Source: Gautieria morchelliformis (Eukaryota; Basidiomycota; Agaricomycetes; Gomphales; Gomphaceae). Taken from it: a stretch of 64,000 bases of DNA. Below are positions 51,575-61,400 of the stretch, piece after piece. The notes beneath the pieces were generated by a model. That model worked only from the letters and a program-made list of their open reading frames with translations. It did no database searches and was not told the origin of the DNA. A program made the position numbers and the translations under genes. Numbering within the stretch: the first letter of the stretch is position 1; each line of letters starts with the position of its first letter. Location: positions 372,001 through 436,000 of the forward strand of contig WHVA01000001.1 in assembly GCA_015179125.1 (NCBI GenBank), written 5' to 3'.

Positions 51575-54500
51575 ATGCAGGACGGAAATCTGCAGTTTTG
51601 TGCGACAGTACAAAACGGAACAGGCTTCCTTGTCGGAGAAACGATCCCAATCCCGGAGTTCGCCCTAACGACCTCATCGCCTGCTGTGGACAGATTGTTG
51701 CTGCACAAGCGGTTAGCTCACATCGGATCGGCGCGCCTGGACAAGCTCCTTGAAAACGGTATGGCAAAAGGAGTAAACGTGAGCTCGAACGATAAAATTC
51801 CCAACATTTGCGAACCTTGTATTGCTGCAAAACAGCATCACGACCCCTTCCCAGGGGCCAGTAACAACCGATCCTCCAAACCGCTCGACCTCATCGTATC
51901 TGACGTACACGGACCTCTCCCAGTCAGGACGTCATCCGGACACAGATACTGGGTAACCTTCACAGACAACTGCACGAGATACAGATGCGTATACCTCTTG
52001 AAAACAAAGGACGAGGTCTTCGACGCCTATCTATCCTATGAGGCGCTGGCGGAAAACCAACTGAACCTGAGAGTAAGGAAATTCAGAGATGACAAAGGAG
52101 GCGAATACATCAGCAGAAAATGGGACGAACACTTCCGACGCCGGGGAATAATTCATGAGCACACAACTAAAGGCACCCCACAGCAGAACGGGATCTCCGA
52201 GCGTACAAATCGCACCCTCATCGAAGGAACGATAACACTACTGCATCAAGCTCGTCTCCCAACTTCGATGTGGGGGGACGCTCTACGACTACTAGTCCGG
52301 ATAATCAATGCTACACCAACGTCCGCATTGCCAGACATGACCCCATATGAGGCCTGGCATGGCCAAAAGCCAGACCTTGGGATGTTGGGCGTATTTGGCT
52401 GCACTGCCTATGTTCACGTACAGAAGGATGAGAGAAATGGACTAGAACCACGATCTCGTAAATGTATCTGTCTTGGATTCGAGGATGGCTACAAAGGGTG
52501 GTGCTGCCTTGACCCCATCACAAAGCGTTATATCATATCACGCGACATCATTTTCGACGAATCGGAGTTCCCGGGCCTCTCCACCAAAGCCTCCGACTAC
52601 AGTTCACTCCTACCCACACCCGCTCCATTAGAGAGAAATATCGTCACCCTGCCAGAGGCACCAGACCGAAATCCTGGAGATGATGCGCTCGCTCCCGAGC
52701 CCGATCCTGCTCCTGACCCTCCGGGGGACCACCAGCCTGACCCAACTCCAGACCCAGTCATCCCTGCTCCACCTGAACCAGACCAGGCCCTGCCTCTACC
52801 GCCAGCACCTGCACCCATCGATCAACCCCGTCGCTCAAGCAGAGCCATCTCACGGCTGGACTACCGGCGCCTTAATGACCCGTTCCTGAGACCAAGGCCA
52901 CCGCCTGATCACGATGACACGGGCCCTGAGGGGGGCGCAGCAGCCAGTGCATCAATTATTCAGGCCTTGGAATACATATACAATGAGTCTGACATTGCTA
53001 GAGCGTATACAATCTCACCAAATGAAGTTGAACTTGCATTCAATGCCACAATCAAAGATGACTGTGTCCCAAAGACATTCGCCGAAGCAATGCAGCACCC
53101 TGATGCACCAATATGGAGAGGTTCAACTGACGCAGAGATCCAAGCGCTCCTGAACAACGGCACTTGGGAGTTAGTACGGCTACCACCCGGAGAGAAAGCC
53201 ATTGGCTCACGATGGGTTTTCCGAATCAAACTCAACTCTGATGGAACGTTAGACAAATACAAGAGTCGCCTAGTTGCAAAAGGATATACGCAACGGCCAG
53301 GCATTGACTACGACGAAGTTTTTGCTCCAACGGCACGATGGGCAGCACTACACACCATACTAGCTCAAGGAGCGCTTCAGGGAGCGTACATCGAATCCAT
53401 AGACATATCCAACGCTTACCTGAACGGAATACTGAGCGACGATGCCCAGATATACATGGAGCAACCAGAAGGCTACCATCAAGGGGGTGCGGACTGGGTA
53501 TGCAAGCTGAAGAGGGGACTCTACGGACTGAAACAAAGTGGGAGATTGTGGTACGAGCGACTCGGGACAGCGCTGGAAGGCTTGGGATTCAAGTGCCTCC
53601 AATCAGACCCAAGCATCTACGTCTGGACAAGTGATGAGACCAAAATCATCATACCCGTATTTGTTGATGACCTGACGCTAGTATCGAACTCAAAGTCAGA
53701 ACTCGACCGAGTGAAAAAGGGATTGGCCAAGGTATTCAAGCTGAGGGATCTAGGTGAAATAATGTCGCTGTTAGGTGTGGAGGTGGATTACAACCGCTCA
53801 CAGAGAACGCTGAAGCTCACACAAAAGCAGTACATCGGAGAAATTCTCGAGAGATTCCACATGTCAGACTGCCGCCCTGTGACCACCCCGATGTCCCCAG
53901 GATTGAACCTAAACGCAACCATGGGACCATCAACGCCTGAGGAGATAGAAGAGATGCAAGGCCTACCTTATTTGAATGCAGTCGGAGCATTGAACTATTT
54001 GGCCATCGCGACCCGCCCCGACATTGCCTACGCCGTCGGATGCCTCGCACGGTTCAACTCGAATCCGGGCCCAGCTCACTGGGCAGCAGTAAAACATCTC
54101 CTTCGTTATCTAAAAGGGACCACTGATTTGGCACTCACTTTTGCACCAAACAACTCTACCGAAGCGTTCCAGACATGGACAGACGCCGATCATGGAGGAA
54201 ATCTGGATAACGGACGGTCGACCTCAGGATTCCTCGCTAAAATCGGAACCGGAGCTGTCAGTTGGGCCAGCAAACTACAGAACATTGTTACCCTATCCAC
54301 GACGGAAGCCGAATTCGTAGCAGCGGCATTAGCTGGAACCGAGATCGTCTGGCTGCGCACTTTATTGGATGAGCTCGGCGCAACAATAAATAAACCGTCT
54401 CACCTCTGTATCGACAACCAGTCCGCTCTATCTGTTGCCAAGAATCCTGAGCATCACGGACGAATGAAGCACCTCGATCTACGGTACTTCTGGCTGCGGG

Positions 54501-54628
54501 AGAAAGTTGCACATAAAATCATCCAAATGGATTACGTACCTACAAAGAACATGCCGGCGGACCTATTAACGAAGGCCTTGCCTCGCGAATCAGTGGAGCG
54601 GCATCGCCGAGCCATGGGACTATTCTAG
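51575..54628 (+). CDS. Copia-C integrase, reverse transcriptase, RNase H
   Basis: 1017 codons, intact. HHCC: LLHKRLAHIGSARLDKLL ... CEPCIAAKQHHDPF. DDE core: LIVSDVHGPLPVRTSSGHRY, FRDDKGGEYISRKWDEHF and TPQQNGISERTNRTLIEG. A proline/Asp-rich linker follows (PEPDPAPDPPGDHQPDPTPD). RT: WVFRIKLNSDGTLDKYKSRL, YGLKQSGRLWYERLGTAL and the catalytic VFVDDLTLVSNS. RNase H: STTEAEFVAAALAGTEIVWL and CIDNQSALSVAKNPEHHGRM. It stops 26 bp before the 3' LTR. Confidence 0.95.
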   Translation: MQDGNLQFCATVQNGTGFLVGETIPIPEFALTTSSPAVDRLLLHKRLAHIGSARLDKLLENGMAKGVNVSSNDKIPNICEPCIAAKQHHDPFPGASNNRSSKPLDLIVSDVHGPLPVRTSSGHRYWVTFTDNCTRYRCVYLLKTKDEVFDAYLSYEALAENQLNLRVRKFRDDKGGEYISRKWDEHFRRRGIIHEHTTKGTPQQNGISERTNRTLIEGTITLLHQARLPTSMWGDALRLLVRIINATPTSALPDMTPYEAWHGQKPDLGMLGVFGCTAYVHVQKDERNGLEPRSRKCICLGFEDGYKGWCCLDPITKRYIISRDIIFDESEFPGLSTKASDYSSLLPTPAPLERNIVTLPEAPDRNPGDDALAPEPDPAPDPPGDHQPDPTPDPVIPAPPEPDQALPLPPAPAPIDQPRRSSRAISRLDYRRLNDPFLRPRPPPDHDDTGPEGGAAASASIIQALEYIYNESDIARAYTISPNEVELAFNATIKDDCVPKTFAEAMQHPDAPIWRGSTDAEIQALLNNGTWELVRLPPGEKAIGSRWVFRIKLNSDGTLDKYKSRLVAKGYTQRPGIDYDEVFAPTARWAALHTILAQGALQGAYIESIDISNAYLNGILSDDAQIYMEQPEGYHQGGADWVCKLKRGLYGLKQSGRLWYERLGTALEGLGFKCLQSDPSIYVWTSDETKIIIPVFVDDLTLVSNSKSELDRVKKGLAKVFKLRDLGEIMSLLGVEVDYNRSQRTLKLTQKQYIGEILERFHMSDCRPVTTPMSPGLNLNATMGPSTPEEIEEMQGLPYLNAVGALNYLAIATRPDIAYAVGCLARFNSNPGPAHWAAVKHLLRYLKGTTDLALTFAPNNSTEAFQTWTDADHGGNLDNGRSTSGFLAKIGTGAVSWASKLQNIVTLSTTEAEFVAAALAGTEIVWLRTLLDELGATINKPSHLCIDNQSALSVAKNPEHHGRMKHLDLRYFWLREKVAHKIIQMDYVPTKNMPADLLTKALPRESVERHRRAMGLF

Positions 54629-54654
54629 GGTGGATTGCCCGCGTCAAGGGGGTG

Positions 54655-54850
54655 TGTTGCAGCGTCGTTGTGCGATCAACCGCTTAGTCAGACATCGTGC
54701 TGTACAGTACCCTGAGTTCGGAGTGTAGAAGCCTTACTTGCTTCTTCCTCCGAACTCAGGTAAGTAGCTAGTTCCCTAGCGTAACATCACACTTACTTGC
54801 TTCTTCCTCCGAACTCAGATCGGAGTAATATACCTGTACTGCGTTTAACA
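54655..54850 (+). repeat. Copia-C 3' LTR (196 bp)
   Basis: Follows the purine tract AAGGGGGTG. Identical by eye to the 5' LTR apart from lacking CACATGAC. It retains the stem arms and the intron-like segment. Confidence 0.9.
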
Positions 54851-54920
54851 CTGCTGTGCCAACAAACTTACAGGATGAGCTTTCTTGACGTCTGGGAAAC
54901 AATCTAGCTAATGCTTTCTC

Positions 54921-55710
54921 CAGGTCGTGCTTGCAGCTTCTATTGTTGCAGGGAAACGTATGTTCCCGCCTAGTCCTATTTTTCAGCTATTCTTTCGCAC
55001 CAGTTTTTAGAGATGCCAGGGTCACGAATATAATCCATCTTCACATCATTTCCTACACTCATCACATTCTTCGGTGGATACTTTTGACGTTTGCTATGTC
55101 TACCAGCCTTTGGAGGAGCTCTACGTCCTTCTCACCACCAATAAGCCTTCAAATATCCTCTAGGACATCCAGATGCTTCCCCTGTTTGGTCGCCTTGTGA
55201 CCTATCTGTGTCGATAAGCTGAGATTTTGAGGCACGCGTTCGAGCTGCCCGGCGCATTCGATGAAATCGTGAGCCTGGCATGGAGGGACCAGATTACATA
55301 ATCTCATGCAGGTGAAAAGTAAACCTTCCTGTCGTCGTACAAGAAAGGCAAGTGTTAGTAATCGGGACGATGACACCGCCGAGGCAGAGCCGGCACGCAT
55401 TTAGCCGGAGGTTCGAGATCGCTCTCGACCCCGGGTTGCTGGTGCACCGGCATCGCATCGGCACAGCAGCTCGAAGAGATTGGTAATATAGGAACATCAT
55501 AATTAGTATATAAGGACAGATGATCTTGTACAGATCGTAATATAACAGATTATTCTATCTCCTTCGTTCCACAGCAAGCAGATACTGGTTGCTCGAATGC
55601 TCGAGGAACGCACCGAAGCAGGCGTCGAGAGCGAATTTGAGGACCACGCTGGTTCCGCAAAAAGTGCATCTACCCAGCCCTCAGCCAGCCGGCAGCCGGC
55701 AAATTAGCTT
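54921..55710 (+). pseudogene. Coatomer subunit delta fragment, copy B
   Basis: Same content as 1633-2200 (VVLAAS-type start at the [27 protein letters not shown] in the shifted frame, and further pieces), with more stops; TAG replaces the glutamine codon in NILQD. A solo LTR interrupts it at 55353-55573. It is older or less constrained than copy A. Confidence 0.65.
55353..55573 (+). mobile_element. Solo LTR, family S (221 bp, TSD GCAAG)
   Basis: TGTTAGTAAT to CGTTCCACA, flanked by GCAAG at 55348-55352 and 55574-55578. The empty site corresponds to about 2050 in copy A. TATATAAG at 55507-55514 gives the sense direction. Near-identical to the reverse complement of 48647-48867. Confidence 0.9.
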
Positions 55711-56062
55711 CTCCGCGCCACGCAGATGAGAAATGGGGGGATATCACAAAGACCGCGGAGCTCAATATGAACCACCTCTCTGTGGAGGTGAGGGTGACCG
55801 ACACTGTCCAGGAAAGACGTCAAAGTTTGGACGTGGCAAAGCGAACAGGGAAATATGATGCGTACGCGTTCATTGCCATTCGATGAACTTTCGGCCTTAC
55901 GACTCGGTCCTGCCTTCGCCAGAACACTTTTATCATGGAATATGTTTCCAACACGCTGATGGTCGCGGGGCAACCATAAAGATAGCAACCTAAGCTAGGC
56001 AAGCAGACAACGGAGGATAGCACACCTTTAACACTGCGAATTTCTCAGGTTTGTAAACGGAC

Positions 56063-56386
56063 TTGCGCATACGCGCTCCTTTTGTCACGGGCACCTACAA
56101 TGCCATACGCACCCAGGGAACGCACGAGAACCATCTTTTTCAGTCACGGTGCGACGAGCGGAAGTGGGCACTCATGTTCTGCGCGGATGCCAAGGCGAAG
56201 CAGGTCGCGAAGATGAAGAACAAGAGTTATCGAAAAATACAAAGGAAACGTCGTGAGAGGATCAGAGGATTGGTAAAAGAGGCTGAAGGTCTCGATGGCG
56301 TGGAAGATGGGGAGAAAGAGAGGACGAAGCGTGAGGTGGAGCGAGCGACCTTCGATGTGACCCCCCTCACGCTTTCCCAGTCATGA
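56063..56386 (+). pseudogene. Utp14-like fragment, copy B
   Basis: Reads ERKWALMFCADAKAKQVAKM, KNKSYRKIQRKRRERIRGLV and KERTKREVERATFDV without the stop of copy A, which strengthens the Utp14-like assignment. It departs from copy A after about 56365. No flanking Utp14 exons are present. Confidence 0.5.
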
Positions 56387-56857
56387 CCTAGTGGAACCCA
56401 AGATATCTAGCAGAACAGCTTCACCGTTACTCGAGTCACCGATACAGTCTCCAAAGCCGACATTGGGAATCCCAACTCGTCCCCCATCGCCGACTCCAAT
56501 TTCTTCTAAATGGACAAGTATTTCGCGCCAGACTATGATCCTTGACTTGAAGCGGCTCCTCTCGCGTCATCATCTTCGGGTCTTACTATTGATGTTCCCG
56601 CAACAGGACTGGTTGACAATGCACAGTTCGAAGGCTGGGACGCAATGCTAGAACTCATACGGCTGCAACGGGAGGACCGTATGGAGAAGAGACTGGAGCG
56701 GTTAGGTTTGTCATCCGACGATACGAAAGAAGGAAGGGGGAAGAAGGGTAAAGGGATGGTGAGTGCGTCGGCCGAGGACGGGCAGGGAATTATGGCGATT
56801 GAATATACAAAGAAAGGTGCAGTGAGAGAGTGGGATATGGGAAAGGAGAGGATATAA
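56387..56857 (+). pseudogene. Fragment of an unrecognised gene
   Basis: Frames give EPKISSRTASPLLESPIQSP, then MDKYFAPDYDP, a TGA at 56543-56545, LEAAPLASSSSGLTIDVPAT and NAQFEGWDAMLELIRLQRED, ending in a Lys-rich tail and AVREWDMGKERI stop. The text looks like a real eukaryotic C-terminus, but the family was not identified. It extends copy B of the gene-fragment repeat beyond what copy A retains. Confidence 0.45.
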
Positions 56858-58334
56858 ATTACAAGTTGTACAGTACTTCAGGACTTGAATCGTCTACACT
56901 GTTCCCTTGCGTGCATTTCACCTAAGTACGTGCATATGCGGTGGTGATAGTGATTATTGAGAAACCCAGTCACTGTTATGCAGTTCTACAGTTTCACTGT
57001 TCACTACTATAGACTATGCTCGCTCAGCTATACTTAGAGAGAGAGAGATTCTCAATTAGCACTTGCTCCAAGCGCTGAACGCTTGCTATATGGTGCACTT
57101 ATTCTACAGGATATAGTAGCTGCCCTACTGTAGAAAATTAAGAAGTTAAAAGGTGGCTGCACCTCAGGCTGACCCTGGAGACGTGCTAGATGGATCAGCT
57201 ACTTAGAGAACGCCGTTATTAACTTACAGTTCATAGTACGCGTCGACCGACACCCTTTCAAGTAACGGCGATACTCGGACCCCCGCCTGGTATTACGCCT
57301 GCCGAAAGCCGAGCGAAGTTCGGAGCTTACTTTGGATCGTGGAATAAGGTTTGATGCCGCGTGGGATGATAGTATCAAGTCTGAGACAATCATTTTTGCT
57401 TGTCACCTCACTTAGTTCTGTTCACAATACTGCATGAATACAGCTTCGCACATCTCCCAACACGTCTCGGCTCCGGCCTGCCAGGAGCCCTCCGGGACCA
57501 TCGCTCCACCGTGGGTACCCTCCCAGTTTGACCACGCCCATATGACCATATCAACACATTTCAGGCAAACCCATACGGAAACGATACCTTCAAATAATGG
57601 TCAATTACAGTCCTGTACACGCCTGGAAGCCGAGCCAAGGCATTATGTAATATTGCCTTGGCCAAGGTAAGCCGCAGCAACGCCATCCTTAGCTCGCACT
57701 AAAGACACAACCTGGACATTCGAGACAGAGATAATGGTGTCTTTTGTGGCATGTTCCCGTGCATAGTCGAGCTTATCGAGCGACGATCGATCATCGATGT
57801 CGCCGAGCGACTGTGAGTCCGTTTGCCCCGGCACTTGAGACCAGAGCTGGGCAGTCGGAGTCCAAGTCCTTTGCACTCCTTGCGATTTCAGCCCTCTGGA
57901 AGTACGGCTGACCATCTACTCTAAACTAGTACATATGGAGAAGTGCGTCCCGAACAAATCCTACTCGATGCTGCCGCTTTCTCTCGGTCGGATTAGAATA
58001 TATACAGAATCAGGTGCACCAACCGGCATGGTGCTGGGACTCAGTTACGCTGCAATTAGTTGGCGCCTCGTGACCGTGCTTATCTTGTCAGGTCAGTTTA
58101 ATTCTATTCAGTCTTACATTGAAGAACCGATGGAAAGGAATTACATTGGCGTTCGCTTAGAGAAGGATCGCCGGGGTATCAAAGATTATGTCCCAAAGCG
58201 GAGCCCCAATAAGTATGGAATTTTTCGTAGTTGATTGCCGTGACCTTCTCTAGCGCGCGTTATAGAATCAATGTGTCTGTCCAGGCGTTCGAATGAGTGG
58301 GATATCGGCAGAGATTGCGGAGGTTCTAGCCGCC
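56858..58334. other. About 1.5 kb without a supported gene
   Basis: Reverse-strand frame 57915-57643 (SLDKLDYAREHATKDTIISV) and forward frame 57935-58234 are open but unrecognised. (GA) run near 57041. The last 200 bp are probably the upstream region of the 26-exon gene. Confidence 0.3.
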
Positions 58335-58341
58335 TATAAAA
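58335..58341 (+). promoter_or_regulatory. TATA box (TATAAAA) of the 26-exon gene
   Basis: TATAAAA lies 79 bp upstream of the proposed ATG at 58420, with a pyrimidine-rich initiator-like region at 58370-58390. Confidence 0.55.
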
Positions 58342-58419
58342 GCCAGCCCGAGGACTCCGGAGCGGCCCGCCTTTCTTTTTCCTACCACCACATCCAACCT
58401 CGTCCATCCGGTCCTCAAA

Positions 58420-61400
58420 ATGAAGAATACTGCCCAAGGCCCCAGACACACCATGCGCGCTGTGGGAGGCACACGTGGTCTGATCCCCAGCCGACTCTTA
58501 GCTAGCCCCACTGTAAGGACCCCGCGATCACTTACGCCAGTCTTACCATTCTCACCTTGATCAACACATTCAGCAATCCCCGACACCATCTGTCCCAGGA
58601 GCTTCGGACGTCCCCAACACGATGACGGTCAGTTACAGTCCTTTTCCATATCGCCTTCGTCCATGCCACCCGCCGCCACTGCCACCGCACATCACCTCAT
58701 CTGAACTTTCTCTCAGAACACACAAACTTCACTTCCGGAGTCTCTCAATCACGACAATCAGACTGGACAGGTATGTGCATACTTGTGACGGTCAAAGACA
58801 ATGATTTTCCTGATGGCACCCTATTAGCAGCCTGTGGCGTCGTCCTCAAAATCCGCAGAGAAGGTCTCGGCTGTGTCTAAGGAGGCCTCAGCATCGATTT
58901 CCCGAACGCCGCCTGGTAAGTCGTCATTGGGGGACCGTTGGGTCGAAGCTAACATAGCATCATCTATTTCAGGCAGCGCCTCGGCCAGACGTGAAAACCC
59001 TTCTAAGAAGGGTCAAGGACCCCAGGAAATAGGGCACTCATCGGGGCATGCCCAGTACGGTGTTTCTTTATGGAGATTTACCTCAGCTCACATGTTCGTA
59101 TGACAGCCATCAGCACCCGTCCAGGCCACAACACTCGCATCAGGCGCCACGTAGGACGCGCGATCACATCGACTCGCCCCAACAAACAGGCCCTACCGTG
59201 CCAACCGACACCAAGAAAGAGATCTGGGCGGGCGCTTCAGACATGGAGACGGAGGAAACGGACCCCGCTAAGTTAGCCGGAGCATCGCCGAAACCTGACG
59301 AAGGCCAGACCGTCAATCCTCTCGAGAGGGAGGGTCCCGGAACATTCAAGGATGGGCTTGTGAACGCTCAGGTACGCAATGCTTTTCCCCACTATATGCA
59401 TACGAGCCAGTCGTCGCTCGAAAGAGGACATCGGCTCCTCTCTGTTTATGGATCTGCGTGTGGCTGCGGGGTACGATTGCTTACGTGCTCTGTTCTCTAG
59501 CCCGCCCCGCCCCGCCACAAGACAGATGGCGACGTGAAGAAAAAGCTCTTGGGGGGCGACATGACGGAAGGCACAGACCGCGCGAGGTCAGCCGGAGCAT
59601 CGTCCAAGCCTGACGAAGGCAAGGCCCTCGATCCTGTCGAGAAGGGGGGTCAAGGAAAGTTCAAGGATGGGCTTGTGAACGCTCAGGTACGCAATGCTTT
59701 TCCCCACTATATGCATACGGGCCAGTCGTCGCTCGAAAGAGGACATCGGCTCCTCTCTGTTTACGGATCTGCGTGTGGCTGCGGGGTACGATTGCTTACG
59801 TGCTCTGTTCTCTAGCCCGCCCCGACCCGCCACAAGACAGATGGCGACGTCAAGAAAAAGCTCTTGGGGGGCGACATGACGGAAGGCACAGACCGCGCGA
59901 GGTCAGCCGGAGCATCGTCCAAGCCTGACGAAGGCAAGGCCCTCGATCCTGTCGAGAAGGGGGGTCAAGGAAAGTTCAAGGATGGGCCTGTGAACGCTCA
60001 GGTACGCAATGCTTTTCCCCACTATATGCATACGAGCCAGTCGTCGCTCGAAAGAGGACATCGGCTCCTCTCTGTTTACGGATCTGCGTGTGGCTGCGGG
60101 GTACAATTGCTTACGTGCTCTGTTCTCTAGCCCGCCCCGCCCCGCCACAAGACAGATGGCGATGTCAAGAAAAAGCTCTTGGGGGCCGACATGACGGAAG
60201 GCACAGACCGCGCCAGGTCAGCCGGAGCATCGTCCCAGCCTGACGAAGGCAAGGGCTTGGACCCTCTCGAGAGGGAAGGGGAAGGAAAGTTCAAGGGTGG
60301 GCTTCTGAACGCCCAGGTAGGCAATTCTTTTCCCCACTATACCCATACGGGCCAGGAATGGAGTAGTCGCTCGAAAGAGCACATCGGCTCCTCCCTGTCT
60401 ACGGATCTGCTTGTTCCCGCTGTGTACCATTACTCACGTTCTCTGATGTCTAGCACGTGGAAGTTGCCTCAAAAGCTGAGGCGACGCGGCACTCTCCTCG
60501 AGGTGCCGGGTCCTTGTCGGCCCTAGTGGAACACCCCTGGGAAACCAACCAGACCGCCGTTGTAGAACCTTTGGGGGCCAGCAACGACGTGGCCACGGCG
60601 GTCTCAGGACAGTTAGACGCCCCCCTGACTGCGCAGGATAAAGGCGATGCGATGGACGTGGACTTCGATGTTGCCGCCTTGTGCGCCCTATTCGAAAAGC
60701 TCTCACTGCACGACCAGACCGCCGTTGCAGAGCCTTTGGTGGTCGGCAACGACGTGACCACGGCGGTCTCAGGAGAGCTGCACGCCCCCCCGACTGAGCA
60801 GGGTGAAGAAGGCGGTCCGATGGACGTCGATTGGGAAGGTTCCTCCCATTCCTCCTTGTCTTCCGCTGATGAGGACGATGACGAGGACGACGCCGATCGC
60901 ATGGAAGTCGATGACGAGGATGTCCCAATGACGGACATGACCCCAGAGTCGCAACCCAACCACACGGTCTCGTGTTATGGACCTTGCAACGGCATAACGC
61001 TTTTTCAGGCGTATTGTTGATGAAAAGGTATAATCATTTTATGCACTGAAAGACGGAGTCTAACTTCATTCAAAGTCCTCAGGGCTTTACCGGGAATCGC
61101 GCAAGGCTGGATTGTCACTGTCCGGCGCTTAGGCGAGACCATCCCCCCGCTACAGGAGTCGATGGAGCAAAATACCCGACTAGACCAATGCTCGCGCACT
61201 ACTGTCGTCAAGTGACAGCGACTGTAATCGGCGGTACACAAGCAAAAGCCGTGGACGGCACCCTGCAGGTGTTTTTTGTAAATTTCGTTTTTTGTTTTGT
61301 TTTGCGGTTTGTTTTGGTGTTGTACTATCGGGGGTGTGTAACGTGGTGTCTTGTCCTGTGTGACACAGGGGCCAGTTGGAGATCCCGCTGTGGCAGAGGC

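Larger units (their letters stand above)
50173..54850 (+). mobile_element. Copia-C, Ty1/copia retrotransposon (TSD CTGCT)
   Basis: 5' LTR 50173-50376, primer site 50377-50388, two coding frames, purine tract 54646-54654, 3' LTR 54655-54850. CTGCT flanks it at 50168-50172 and 54851-54855, and the empty site is near 1560 in copy A. The LTRs appear identical except that CACATGAC is extra in the 5' LTR. It is the youngest-looking element in the window. Confidence 0.95.
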
